DNA of 9,140 nt from SZUA-448 sp964602475 (GTDB taxonomy: Bacteria; Bacillota; Clostridia; Lachnospirales; Lachnospiraceae), in NCBI GenBank assembly GCA_964602475.1, contig CAZRRN010000075.1, forward strand, positions 1 through 9,140. Direction: 5' to 3'. Position numbers and translations under genes: made by a program. Shown here piece by piece: positions 1-6,195 of the stretch (its first letter is position 1; every line of letters starts with the position of its first letter). Under the pieces are notes generated by a model. It was not told the DNA's origin. It saw nothing but the letters and a program-made list of their open reading frames with translations, and did not search any database.

Positions 1-2
1 GG

Positions 3-1880
3 GGCGATCTTGCTCCGGTAATTGTTGCGGAGCTTCCGCCTACAGTTACGGATTTTTATGAGGGAACGGCAGCGGTTGTGCTGTCCTACATTGTTTCGGT
101 AAACGGAGATATCGGAACTGAGTATTATCTCGTACGGGAATGCTTCCGCTTTTTATATACGGATATCCGAACCTATCTATATAATTACGAACGCGAAACA
201 GAAGCAATCTATGACGTTTTGAATACCAGTCTTTCCAAGGATGATTTAAAGCTTGGGATTACCAATGATACCGGAATGGAGCTGTTAACGGCAGACAGCT
301 ATAAGTACACTGCATTTGTACGAAACCGTGAGCTCTGGTGCTATGACCGGACGCTGAACCAGATGAACTGCATCTTTTCCTTCCGCAGCAGTGAGGATTT
401 CGACCTTATGGAGCTGTATGATGCTCACGCCGTAAAGATACTGAACCTTGACAGCAGAGGAAATATTGATTTTCTTGTATATGGTTACATGAATCGGGGA
501 GAATACGAGGGACGGGTTGGAATTGTTCTTTACCGGTACTACCATGAAGAAAACAGGATAGAAGAGGAAGCTTACATTCCGGTAAACACAACCTATCAGC
601 TGCTGAAGGGTGAGCTGAACGAATGTATCTACATGAACCGTTTTGACGTCCTGTATCTTGCGGTTTATGATACGGTTTATTCCTATAACCTGACAACCAG
701 AATCTTGAGTGTTGTTGCAGACCAGGTGCCGCAGGAGCACGTTGTTTTCCTGCCTGGTTTACAGCTGGTAATCTGGCAGGAGACACCGGAGGATGCAGAG
801 TCAAAGGAACTGACGGTGCTCAATCTGGAAAATGGAGAAAAAAGCAAGATTGCCGCACCAAAAGAGGAGGTTATATGTCTTCTCGGAGCAGTGGAAACAA
901 GTTTGATTTACGGATATGCGAAAGAATCAGATATTGCCGTCAATTATGACGGAACACTAACCATACCGCTGTATCGTGTTCTGATTGCCGATCCGGACGG
1001 CACTGTCCGGAAGAATTACGAAAAGGACGGAGTCTACGTCACGGCAGCAGCGGTGGAGGAGAACGTCATTACTCTGGAACGTGTCAAGAAGCGTGATTCG
1101 ACGACGCTTGCCTATGATGCACTGGCTTCGGATGTCATTCAGAACCACACGGTTGCGGAAGTGACATCGGTAAGTATTGTCAGCCGGGTGACGAAGCTTA
1201 TGAGAACCGAGTATTACATTTCGTTTCCGGGGGATGTTTCGATTGAAAAACTTCCAAGTGTTATTTCACCGCTTTATACAGTGCTTTCGACAGACACAAC
1301 GGTCAGGATTACCGCATCCGAGGAACTGGCAGAGGAGTATTTAACCTACTCTTTCGGTCGCGTGGTGGTACGTACCAAAAATGCAGCCTATGCAATTCGA
1401 CTGGCCGATGAAGACGAAAGTGTCGGGTCAGTAATTGACAGCGAAGGAAAGGTAGTCTGGGAGCGAGGCATTAAATCTGCCAAAAGCTCCATCAGCGGAA
1501 TCACTCCGGTTGGCAGTGGAACCATGAATGGTCTGCAGGCAGCATTGAGGATGATTTTTACTTATAAAGGTCTTGAGGTGGATACGACAGCATTTTCTTT
1601 TACAGAAAAGCCGATTACGGAATGGCTGGAGCAGTATATGAATGTTTCTGCTGTTAACCTGAAAGGCATATCCCTTGACGAGGCACTGTATTATGTGTAT
1701 CGTAAACGGCCGGTGATTGCCGTTACAGGACCAAACAGTGCATTACTCCTCTGTGGTTATGATGCCTCGAATATTGAGGTTGTGGATACTTCCTCCGGGA
1801 AGACAAGAAAAATCAGCAGGGATGATGCCGGGGCTTTATTTGAAGAGTGCGGAAATTTATTTTTCAGTTATATAGATTGA
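3..1880 (+). CDS. Hypothetical protein, propeller-like body plus inactive-looking C39-like domain (5' truncated)
   Basis: The reading frame is open from the left edge (first full codon at 3) to a TGA at 1878-1880, so 625 residues are visible and the real start lies outside. The GTG at 78 is only the first internal start-like codon and has no good ribosome binding site. The middle part alternates short hydrophobic strands with turns (AFVRNRELWCYDR, VYSYNLTTRILSV, LVIWQ), which suggests WD40/beta-propeller-like repeats. The last ~125 residues (about nt 1500-1877) follow the layout of a C39-like papain-fold domain: an N-terminal helix (GLQAALRMI), a segment RPVIAVTGP, then LLLCGYD and a VVDTSSGK strand. 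The expected Cys-Gly at the helix start reads MNG, and the expected His before the LLLCGYD strand reads Ser/Ala, so I infer a non-catalytic domain, perhaps for binding. The cell location cannot be judged without the N-terminus. No terminator follows, so transcription may continue toward deoB. Specific function is unknown. Confidence 0.85.
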   Translation, partial: GDLAPVIVAELPPTVTDFYEGTAAVVLSYIVSVNGDIGTEYYLVRECFRFLYTDIRTYLYNYERETEAIYDVLNTSLSKDDLKLGITNDTGMELLTADSYKYTAFVRNRELWCYDRTLNQMNCIFSFRSSEDFDLMELYDAHAVKILNLDSRGNIDFLVYGYMNRGEYEGRVGIVLYRYYHEENRIEEEAYIPVNTTYQLLKGELNECIYMNRFDVLYLAVYDTVYSYNLTTRILSVVADQVPQEHVVFLPGLQLVIWQETPEDAESKELTVLNLENGEKSKIAAPKEEVICLLGAVETSLIYGYAKESDIAVNYDGTLTIPLYRVLIADPDGTVRKNYEKDGVYVTAAAVEENVITLERVKKRDSTTLAYDALASDVIQNHTVAEVTSVSIVSRVTKLMRTEYYISFPGDVSIEKLPSVISPLYTVLSTDTTVRITASEELAEEYLTYSFGRVVVRTKNAAYAIRLADEDESVGSVIDSEGKVVWERGIKSAKSSISGITPVGSGTMNGLQAALRMIFTYKGLEVDTTAFSFTEKPITEWLEQYMNVSAVNLKGISLDEALYYVYRKRPVIAVTGPNSALLLCGYDASNIEVVDTSSGKTRKISRDDAGALFEECGNLFFSYID

Positions 1881-1920
1881 TTTGAAGAAAGTATTTTCAA
1901 AATGTTCAATTGGCAGGTTA

Positions 1921-2004
1921 GTGACGGAGCACAACCCTAAGTGACCGCAGATCAGGATCTGAAGGAGTCGCATGCCTACACAAAATAATGCTCCGGCAAG
2001 GAGG
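1921..2004 (+). promoter_or_regulatory. Structured 5' leader of deoB with alternative pairings
   Basis: A 7-bp perfect inverted repeat, CGGAGCA (1925-1931) and TGCTCCG (1989-1995), would close a domain. Inside it lies a nested stem, GTGAC (1941-1945) with GTCGC (1967-1971, one G-U pair), topped by CAGAT/ATCTG (1948-1952, 1957-1961) with a 4-base loop. The CTCC at 1991-1994 can instead pair with GGAG at 2000-2003, which is the core of the deoB Shine-Dalgarno AAGGAGG (1998-2004). The two pairings exclude each other, a layout typical of translational control. I do not recognise a known riboswitch class. The pairing is seen in the sequence; regulation is inferred. Confidence 0.4.
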
Positions 2005-2013
2005 CAGGAATGA
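1972..2013 (+). CDS. Possible 13-residue leader peptide coupled to deoB
   Basis: An ATG at 1972 follows AAGGAG (1962-1967) by four bases and opens a 13-codon frame, MPTQNNAPARRQE, ending in TGA at 2011-2013. That stop overlaps the deoB start in an ATGA arrangement, the usual geometry for translational coupling. The frame runs through both the TGCTCCG arm and the deoB Shine-Dalgarno, so a ribosome translating it would melt both alternative structures. The spacing to the ATG is slightly short, the peptide has no run of a single amino acid that would suggest attenuation, and a frame this short can arise by chance. It is too short for homology to decide. Confidence 0.35.
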   Translation: MPTQNNAPARRQE

Positions 2014-3233
2014 GTAAAAGAGTTTTTTTGATTGTACTTGACAGTGTCGGCATCGGTGAAATGCCGGATGCGGCAGCATATGGTGATGAAGGGAGCAATA
2101 CACTGCTTGCCGCGGCGCACAGTGAATTCTTTCATATGCCGAATCTTTGCCGTATGGGACTTGACCGGATTGACGGACAAGAAGCATTCGCGGAAGTATG
2201 GAAAGCAAAGCTTGCCAAGACGACAGAAAGTGTTGCAAAGAATCCGAAAGGAGCATTTGATGGCGCTGTAGCGCGGCTTTGTGAAGCTTCCGGCGGGAAG
2301 GACACCACAGTCGGACACTGGGAAATCGCCGGTCTGGTATCGGAAGCTCCGCTTCCGACCTTCCCGAACGGCTTCCCAAGAGAACTGCTTGATGAATTTG
2401 AGAAAGAGACCGGACGCAGGGTACTTTGTAACCTTCCTTATTCCGGAACCGAAGTAATACGTGATTACGGACAAGAACACATCAATACAGGAGCACTGAT
2501 TGTATATACCTCTGCAGACAGTGTTTTTCAGATAGCTGCACATGAAGAAATTGTACCGCTGGAAGAGCTGTACCGATATTGCGAAATTGCACGAAGACTC
2601 TGTACAGGTAAATACGGAGTCGGACGGATCATTGCACGTCCTTTTATCGGAACCTATCCGGATTTTACCCGTACTTCAAATCGTCATGATTTTTCACTTT
2701 GTCCTCCCAAAGCTACAATGCTTACGGTATTGAGGGAAAAGGGTTTTGATGTATATGGTGTCGGCAAGATCAATGACATATTTGCAGGAAGCGGAATTAC
2801 CGGTACGGTACGTACCAAAGGAAATGCCGAGGGAATAGAGCGGACGCTGGAGCATATGAAGGAAGACTTCTGCGGACTTTGCTTTACGAATCTGGTTGAC
2901 TACGATATGCTGTATGGACACCGAAATGATGTAGACGGGTATGCGAAGGCTCTGACGTACTTTGACGAGCAGCTTCCGGCGCTGCGTGAAGCACTTCGCC
3001 CGGAGGACATTTTGATGATTACTGCAGATCACGGCTGTGACCCGTCAACTCCGTCCACAGATCATTCCAGAGAATATATTCCGTTGATTATTTACGGAAA
3101 GGGAATTCGTACAGGGCTTAATCTTGGTACAAGAACCAGTTTCTCGGATATCGGAGCAACAATTCTGGATTACTTTGGCTGTAAAGAGCAGATATCTGGG
3201 ACCTCTTTCCTGAGTGACATTTTGTTAAAATAA
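2010..3233 (+). CDS. deoB: Phosphopentomutase
   Basis: DeoB moves phosphate between C1 and C5 of ribose or 2-deoxyribose in the cytoplasm, linking nucleoside phosphorolysis to the pentose phosphate and deoxyribose-5-phosphate pools. It is a metal (Mn2+)-dependent member of the alkaline phosphatase superfamily. The 407 residues match the family's full length. Visible motifs are the N-terminal metal site VLDSVGIGEMPDA (Asp11), the active-site loop GKDTTVGHWE (97-105, with Thr99 as the likely phosphorylated residue), DYDMLYGHRND (297-307), and the C-terminal metal-binding ADHGCDPSTPSTDHSREY (Asp340, His341, His352). The ATG at 2010 has AAGGAGG five bases upstream and begins right at the family's first strand. 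The gene is preceded by a structured leader and possible uORF. No other deo gene and no convincing terminator adjoin it; a tRNA-Leu promoter begins 49 bases downstream. Identification is firm. Confidence 0.97.
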   Translation: MSKRVFLIVLDSVGIGEMPDAAAYGDEGSNTLLAAAHSEFFHMPNLCRMGLDRIDGQEAFAEVWKAKLAKTTESVAKNPKGAFDGAVARLCEASGGKDTTVGHWEIAGLVSEAPLPTFPNGFPRELLDEFEKETGRRVLCNLPYSGTEVIRDYGQEHINTGALIVYTSADSVFQIAAHEEIVPLEELYRYCEIARRLCTGKYGVGRIIARPFIGTYPDFTRTSNRHDFSLCPPKATMLTVLREKGFDVYGVGKINDIFAGSGITGTVRTKGNAEGIERTLEHMKEDFCGLCFTNLVDYDMLYGHRNDVDGYAKALTYFDEQLPALREALRPEDILMITADHGCDPSTPSTDHSREYIPLIIYGKGIRTGLNLGTRTSFSDIGATILDYFGCKEQISGTSFLSDILLK

Positions 3234-3282
3234 AAGCAGTGTAATATTCTGACCTTTTAGAAGAATTCGAACAATTTTATGA

Positions 3283-3311
3283 TTGACATTTTCGCTTGAT
3301 GATGTTATCAT
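3283..3311 (+). promoter_or_regulatory. Sigma-A promoter of tRNA-Leu(CAG)
   Basis: A perfect -35 TTGACA (3283-3288), a 17-base spacer and a -10 TATCAT (3306-3311) place the start near 3318, about 10 bases before the tRNA. A 17-bp perfect palindrome (3297-3313) covers the -10. The TTGACATTTT start and the TTGA-GATG stretch of the spacer recur in the promoter of the second tRNA-Leu gene at 8732. Confidence 0.85.
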
Positions 3312-3327
3312 CATAACTGCTCGATTT

Positions 3328-3411
3328 GCAGTCGTGGCGGAATTGGCATACGCGCATGATTCAGGTTCATGTCCACTTACGTGGGTGAGAGTTCAAGTCT
3401 CTTCGACTGCA
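3328..3411 (+). tRNA. tRNA-Leu (anticodon CAG)
   Basis: This is an 84-base class II tRNA. The acceptor stem is GCAGTCG/CGACTGC (3328-3334, 3404-3410) with discriminator A at 3411. The D stem is GCG/CGC. The anticodon stem CATGA/TCATG (3355-3359, 3367-3371) holds the loop TTCAGGT, giving anticodon CAG at 3362-3364, which reads CUG. The long variable arm folds as CCAC/GTGG, as expected for leucine. The T arm is GAGAG/CTCTT with loop TTCAAGT. The 3' CCA is not encoded and must be added after transcription. All stems pair. Confidence 0.97.
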
Positions 3412-3415
3412 GAAG

Positions 3416-3452
3416 CCGGAAGCCTTATGATTAAGGTTTCCGGTTTTTTTTT
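3416..3452 (+). terminator. Rho-independent terminator of tRNA-Leu(CAG)
   Basis: A 12-bp stem (3416-3427 with 3432-3443, one G-U pair) with loop TGAT is followed by nine T residues at 3444-3452. It lies four bases after the tRNA and resembles the terminator of the second tRNA-Leu unit (CCGGAA...TTTCCGG). Confidence 0.93.
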
Positions 3453-3482
3453 CATAGAAAAGCGTGTCTCATGAAACAAAAA

Positions 3483-3511
3483 CGGACACATTTTTTTTTG
3501 CTGCATATAAT
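3483..3511 (+). promoter_or_regulatory. Promoter of the lysin-like gene
   Basis: A perfect -10 TATAAT (3506-3511) sits 17 bases after CGGACA (3483-3488), a 4/6 match to the -35 consensus. The predicted start near 3518 coincides with the Shine-Dalgarno (GAAGGGGG, 3518-3525), so the mRNA leader would be only about 18 bases. GTGTC (3463-3467) and GACAC (3485-3489, followed by nine T residues) form a small inverted repeat over the -35. Confidence 0.6.
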
Positions 3512-3535
3512 CTATCAGAAGGGGGTATATTTTTG

Positions 3536-4420
3536 ATGGCTTATATGCAGGGGTTACTTGTCAGGGAATTTGAATCGGGGAGTAATGGTTGTACATGTAT
3601 TTCTCAGTGTGGTAATGACTGGGGTGCCTCTTACGGCTCATATCAGCTTACGCTTCGCTGGGGACATGTATTTGATTTTCTAAAGAGATATTTTTCGGAG
3701 GAGTATAAACAGTCCGGGCTGTATTTTAACAATCTTCCGGACATACAACAGGATGGTTATCCAGGACCGGAGTATTGTTCTGCAATCGAAACAGTAACAG
3801 AATTCTGGAACAAAATGATTATACAGACCGGAACCGAAGCCTTTGAACAAAAGGAACGCGATTTTGTCCGTACCGAGTATTATGAGGTAACAAGAGGATA
3901 TATAAACAAAGGCTTTCACACAGACCTGAATTCGTTGTCTCCGGCATGGCAGGATGCGTTCTGGAGCAGCGCCGTGAGAAATGGAGCATTGACGGCATAC
4001 GATTATTTCAGGCAGCTGGTTACGGAGAGTACGCCGGTTGTTTTTACACAGACAAATTTTGATTTATATTATGATTGCCTTTTTCAGCTTCATAAGACAA
4101 ACCGTTATAAAAAAGGATATCAAAGCGGTGAGCGGGAAAAGCTGCGCAGTTACCTTACGGATTATATCCCCGGCAGAGTAATCATCCGCGCAACGGCAAA
4201 GCCGGTACAGGTAAGATGGATGCAGTACCGGATCAATAAATTAATTAACAACGGAAGATTGTCGGTTACCGTCCCGTTAATAGAAGATGGAAGCTGGGGT
4301 TCGAAGACCTCGGCTGCCGTACGTGCATTATGGAAGTATAAGGGCTGGAGCGGACTGGGGGCAGGATCAGGAATCGGCCCGGGTACGATAAAGGTATTAC
4401 AGCAGAGCCCGGGTGACTAA
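3536..4420 (+). CDS. Lysozyme-like protein with C-terminal peptidoglycan-binding domain
   Basis: The 294-residue product starts at ATG 3536, ten bases after GAAGGGGG. An upstream in-frame ATG at 3469 is rejected because it precedes the promoter -10. The N-terminal ~45 residues contain LVREFESGSNG (candidate catalytic Glu13) and GNDWGASYGSYQL, a pattern I associate with lysozyme-like endolysins and so-called VgrG-related proteins of clostridial phages and their hosts. Residues ~224-292 form a PG_binding_1-type domain (VRWMQYRINKL, IEDGSWGSKTSAAVRALW). The likely role is binding and cleaving peptidoglycan. There is no signal peptide or membrane segment, so export would need a holin, a phage-like structure or lysis. 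The gene stands alone between a tRNA-Leu terminator and a sigma-28 promoter, with no phage structural genes, integrase or holin beside it. It may be a domesticated or stranded phage lysin. Domain calls are fairly firm; the exact bond cleaved is unknown. Confidence 0.8.
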   Translation: MAYMQGLLVREFESGSNGCTCISQCGNDWGASYGSYQLTLRWGHVFDFLKRYFSEEYKQSGLYFNNLPDIQQDGYPGPEYCSAIETVTEFWNKMIIQTGTEAFEQKERDFVRTEYYEVTRGYINKGFHTDLNSLSPAWQDAFWSSAVRNGALTAYDYFRQLVTESTPVVFTQTNFDLYYDCLFQLHKTNRYKKGYQSGEREKLRSYLTDYIPGRVIIRATAKPVQVRWMQYRINKLINNGRLSVTVPLIEDGSWGSKTSAAVRALWKYKGWSGLGAGSGIGPGTIKVLQQSPGD

Positions 4421-4435
4421 GCATTCAAAAAATGC
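4421..4435 (+). terminator. Weak hairpin after the lysin-like gene
   Basis: GCATT (4421-4425) and AATGC (4431-4435) form a 5-bp stem directly after the stop codon. No T run follows, so termination here is doubtful. It is the only hairpin close to the gene end. Confidence 0.25.
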
Positions 4436-4553
4436 GCACGTCTATATTTAGTTAAAAAACGGCAAGAACAACAATCCTCATACAAAATATAGATAAAATA
4501 TGAAAATGGGACTTGACATTCACTTCAACATGTGATTTTTTGAAAAAATGGTC

Positions 4554-4580
4554 TAAAGAAATTAAAAAATCATCCGATAA
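4554..4580 (+). promoter_or_regulatory. Sigma-28 (SigD/FliA)-type promoter
   Basis: TAAA (4554-4557), a 15-base spacer, then TCCGATAA (4573-4580) matches the flagellar sigma factor consensus TAAA-N15-GCCGATAA at 11 of 12 defined bases. It lies 80 bases before the Ig-like gene and points toward it. No sigma-A promoter is evident nearer the gene: a TTGACA at 4513-4518 has no acceptable -10 at 16-18 bases. The match is seen directly; use by SigD is inferred. Confidence 0.7.
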
Positions 4581-4600
4581 ATAAAGTACAAAGATAAGAT

Positions 4601-4618
4601 ACCGGTCAAACAACCGGT
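4601..4618 (+). promoter_or_regulatory. Leader hairpin of the Ig-like gene
   Basis: ACCGGT occurs at 4601-4606 and 4613-4618, separated by CAAACA. Because ACCGGT is its own reverse complement, the two copies can form a 6-bp stem with a 6-base loop in the untranslated leader. A third ACCGG at 4633-4637 could compete for pairing. There is no T tract, so it is not a terminator. Its role is unknown. Confidence 0.3.
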
Positions 4619-4660
4619 TCGGATGAAGAGTTACCGGATAAGCGGAAAGGAGGATGCCCA

Positions 4661-6070
4661 ATGAGCAGAACACAGTTATTTAAGGCGAAAAAGTTCGTTA
4701 TGTTATATGCAGCGTTTGCACTCTGCGTGATGGGCATCATGATGTATGCTACCGGAGCAAAAGCAGATACTGAGGTACCAAGCTATATTTATGCCACCTA
4801 TGAAGGCGAGTCTGTTATGGTTGACCAGAAGATTGACCTTACGCAGCTTAAGGTGTGGGCAGTGTATACCGACGGAACCAGGGTGGAGGTCAGCGATTAC
4901 TATCTTGCGACAGAGACAGTCAGCAAGGTCGGAGAGAATAAAATAGCAGTGGTTTATCTCGGAAAGTCAGCGTATTTTTCGGTATGGGGGAAATCGGTAA
5001 CACAGATATATCCGGCATATACCGGAAATCCGTTAAGCATTGGAAATGCGGTAGACAAAAGAAATGTATTTGTTTATGCCGTCTACAGTGACGGCTCAAC
5101 AGAATTGGTTACCGAATTCTTACTGTATTCCCCGACGATTACGAAGCTCGGAGAGAATACAGTTTTTGTTGCGTTTGGAGGTAAAGTCAGTCCTGTCACT
5201 GTAACCGGAATTATTCCCCAAACAGTTAAGGCTCTGACAGTGACCTATACCGGCGGAGACGTTATGATGGGAAATGCGATTGACCGGAACCTGATTTATG
5301 TTACGGCAAGTTATGAGGACGGAACTACAGAGCCGATTATCAATTATGAGATATCCACTGAAACACCAACCATGCTCGGAATCAATACGATTGTAGTCAG
5401 CTATGATAACAGAACGGCCACCTTTAATCTGAACGGAATTGAACGGTCTATAACTTCATTAACCGCACGTTATACCGGATCGAGTGTTGAGGTCGGAAAA
5501 GAGGTTCGAAAATCCGATATTCTTGTTACGGCAACTTATGGAGACGGAACAACGGAGAAGGTTACGGATTTTGATCTTCCAAGTCCTGTGATTTACTTTG
5601 TCGGCTCCCATGTGAAGACCGTACATTATATGGGTCTGACCGCAGATATTTATGTAATCGGAGAAGAAGCAAAGGAAACCAGTTACGATAATGCGGCAAC
5701 CTTTACGGTATCGAACGGAATTCAGAAAGCGGTATGCAGCGTCGCACTGCCAAGTGATATTGACGCAGGAATGATAAGCGGAAGTTCTCTTTCGAACAGC
5801 TATGTATCAAGAGTTGTAACCCGTGCAGTACGAAAGAGCAGATTTATTACCTTTCAACTTGAGGTGGACTACGATATAGAAGAGGAACTCCCTCTGGAAA
5901 TGAAAATTACAGTTCCGGCGGGCTTTGATGCAGAGGATTGTGCGCTGTATTTTACCCCGAATCGTACTACAATCATTGCGCAGATGAATTCGAAAGTGAA
6001 TGACAATGGAGAGCTAATAACAACGATCTATAAAACCGGAACCTATATCCTTTCCTTTGAACCGGAATAG
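4661..6070 (+). CDS. Secreted protein with four Ig-like (Big_3-type) repeats
   Basis: The 469-residue product starts at ATG 4661 behind AAAGGAGG (4646-4653). A Sec signal peptide is clear: basic residues 3-11 (RTQLFKAKK), a hydrophobic core at ~12-30, and a probable cut after Ala35 (AKA/DT). Four diverged repeats of about 74 residues follow (~43-110, 115-183, 190-259, 264-333). Each shows Y.G..V..G..(I/V)......V.A.Y.DGT..V followed by (V)G.N...V.Y.G, a pattern like bacterial Ig-like Big_3 domains. Residues ~335-469 form a separate beta-rich domain ending TGTYILSFEPE. There is no LPXTG motif, lipobox or C-terminal membrane helix, so the protein is probably released or held non-covalently. Such repeats usually act in adhesion or as spacers. 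With a sigma-28-type promoter upstream, a role tied to the motile state is plausible but unproven. No transcription unit partner is visible. Confidence 0.85.
   Translation: MSRTQLFKAKKFVMLYAAFALCVMGIMMYATGAKADTEVPSYIYATYEGESVMVDQKIDLTQLKVWAVYTDGTRVEVSDYYLATETVSKVGENKIAVVYLGKSAYFSVWGKSVTQIYPAYTGNPLSIGNAVDKRNVFVYAVYSDGSTELVTEFLLYSPTITKLGENTVFVAFGGKVSPVTVTGIIPQTVKALTVTYTGGDVMMGNAIDRNLIYVTASYEDGTTEPIINYEISTETPTMLGINTIVVSYDNRTATFNLNGIERSITSLTARYTGSSVEVGKEVRKSDILVTATYGDGTTEKVTDFDLPSPVIYFVGSHVKTVHYMGLTADIYVIGEEAKETSYDNAATFTVSNGIQKAVCSVALPSDIDAGMISGSSLSNSYVSRVVTRAVRKSRFITFQLEVDYDIEEELPLEMKITVPAGFDAEDCALYFTPNRTTIIAQMNSKVNDNGELITTIYKTGTYILSFEPE
4787..5659 (+). repeat. Four tandem Ig-like domain repeats (protein level)
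   Basis: Four units of about 220 bases each encode the YTDGT/YSDGS/YEDGT/YGDGT turn and the following VG-N/LGEN/LGIN/VGSH turn at the same spacing. The DNA itself is well diverged, so the duplication is old and selection acts on the protein fold. Confidence 0.75.
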
Positions 6071-6130
6071 AACGGATTTAATCTGTATTTAAATGACAAT
6101 ATTTTTGTTTACAAGGATAAAATAAACCAT

Positions 6131-6168
6131 TTTACAAACCGCTGTTTTCGGCTACAATGGAAACAGCG
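6131..6168 (+). promoter_or_regulatory. Promoter of the GH94 gene with overlapping inverted repeat
   Basis: TTTACA (6131-6136), a 16-base spacer and TACAAT (6153-6158) form a good sigma-A promoter with a start near 6165. A perfect 8-bp inverted repeat, CGCTGTTT (6140-6147) and AAACAGCG (6161-6168), extends to 10 bp with one G-U pair. It encloses the -10 and reaches the start site, where a repressor operator would sit. The same hairpin followed by ATTATTTTATATT could instead terminate transcription from the Ig-like gene, which has no other terminator. Confidence 0.6.
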
Positions 6169-6195
6169 ATTATTTTATATTATGAAAGGAGACCT

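Noticed and set aside
1881..1910. Hairpin TTTGAA/TTCAAA and a weak TTGAAG-N17-TTCAAT promoter just after the first gene
   Set aside because: The stem is short and AT-rich without a T tract, and both promoter boxes match at only 4/6, so neither a terminator nor a promoter is supported.
1857..2543. 228-residue minus-strand frame across the deoB leader and 5' half of deoB
   Set aside because: It overlaps confirmed deoB motifs, has low-complexity Cys/Arg-rich content and no ribosome binding site of note.
3283..3474. 63-residue frame covering the tRNA-Leu(CAG) gene
   Set aside because: It is a readthrough of promoter, tRNA and terminator DNA; the tRNA folds completely.
3464..3535. N-terminal extension of the lysin-like gene from an upstream in-frame ATG (3469) or GTG (3463-3465)
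   Set aside because: It precedes the -10 TATAAT, runs through a poly-T tract giving a Phe-rich segment unlike the domain, and the ATG at 3536 has the ribosome binding site.
4441..4493. TCTATATTT/AAATATAGA inverted repeat after the lysin-like gene
   Set aside because: It is AT-only apart from one C-G pair, has a 35-base loop and no T run, and is likely chance in an AT-rich spacer.
4513..4541. TTGACA at 4513 as a sigma-A promoter for the Ig-like gene
   Set aside because: Only T-rich sequence, with no acceptable -10, lies 16-18 bases downstream.
6157..6195. Start of the GH94 protein at ATG 6157
   Set aside because: This ATG lies within the promoter -10. The family N-terminus begins at ATG 6196, which has AAAGGAG just upstream.
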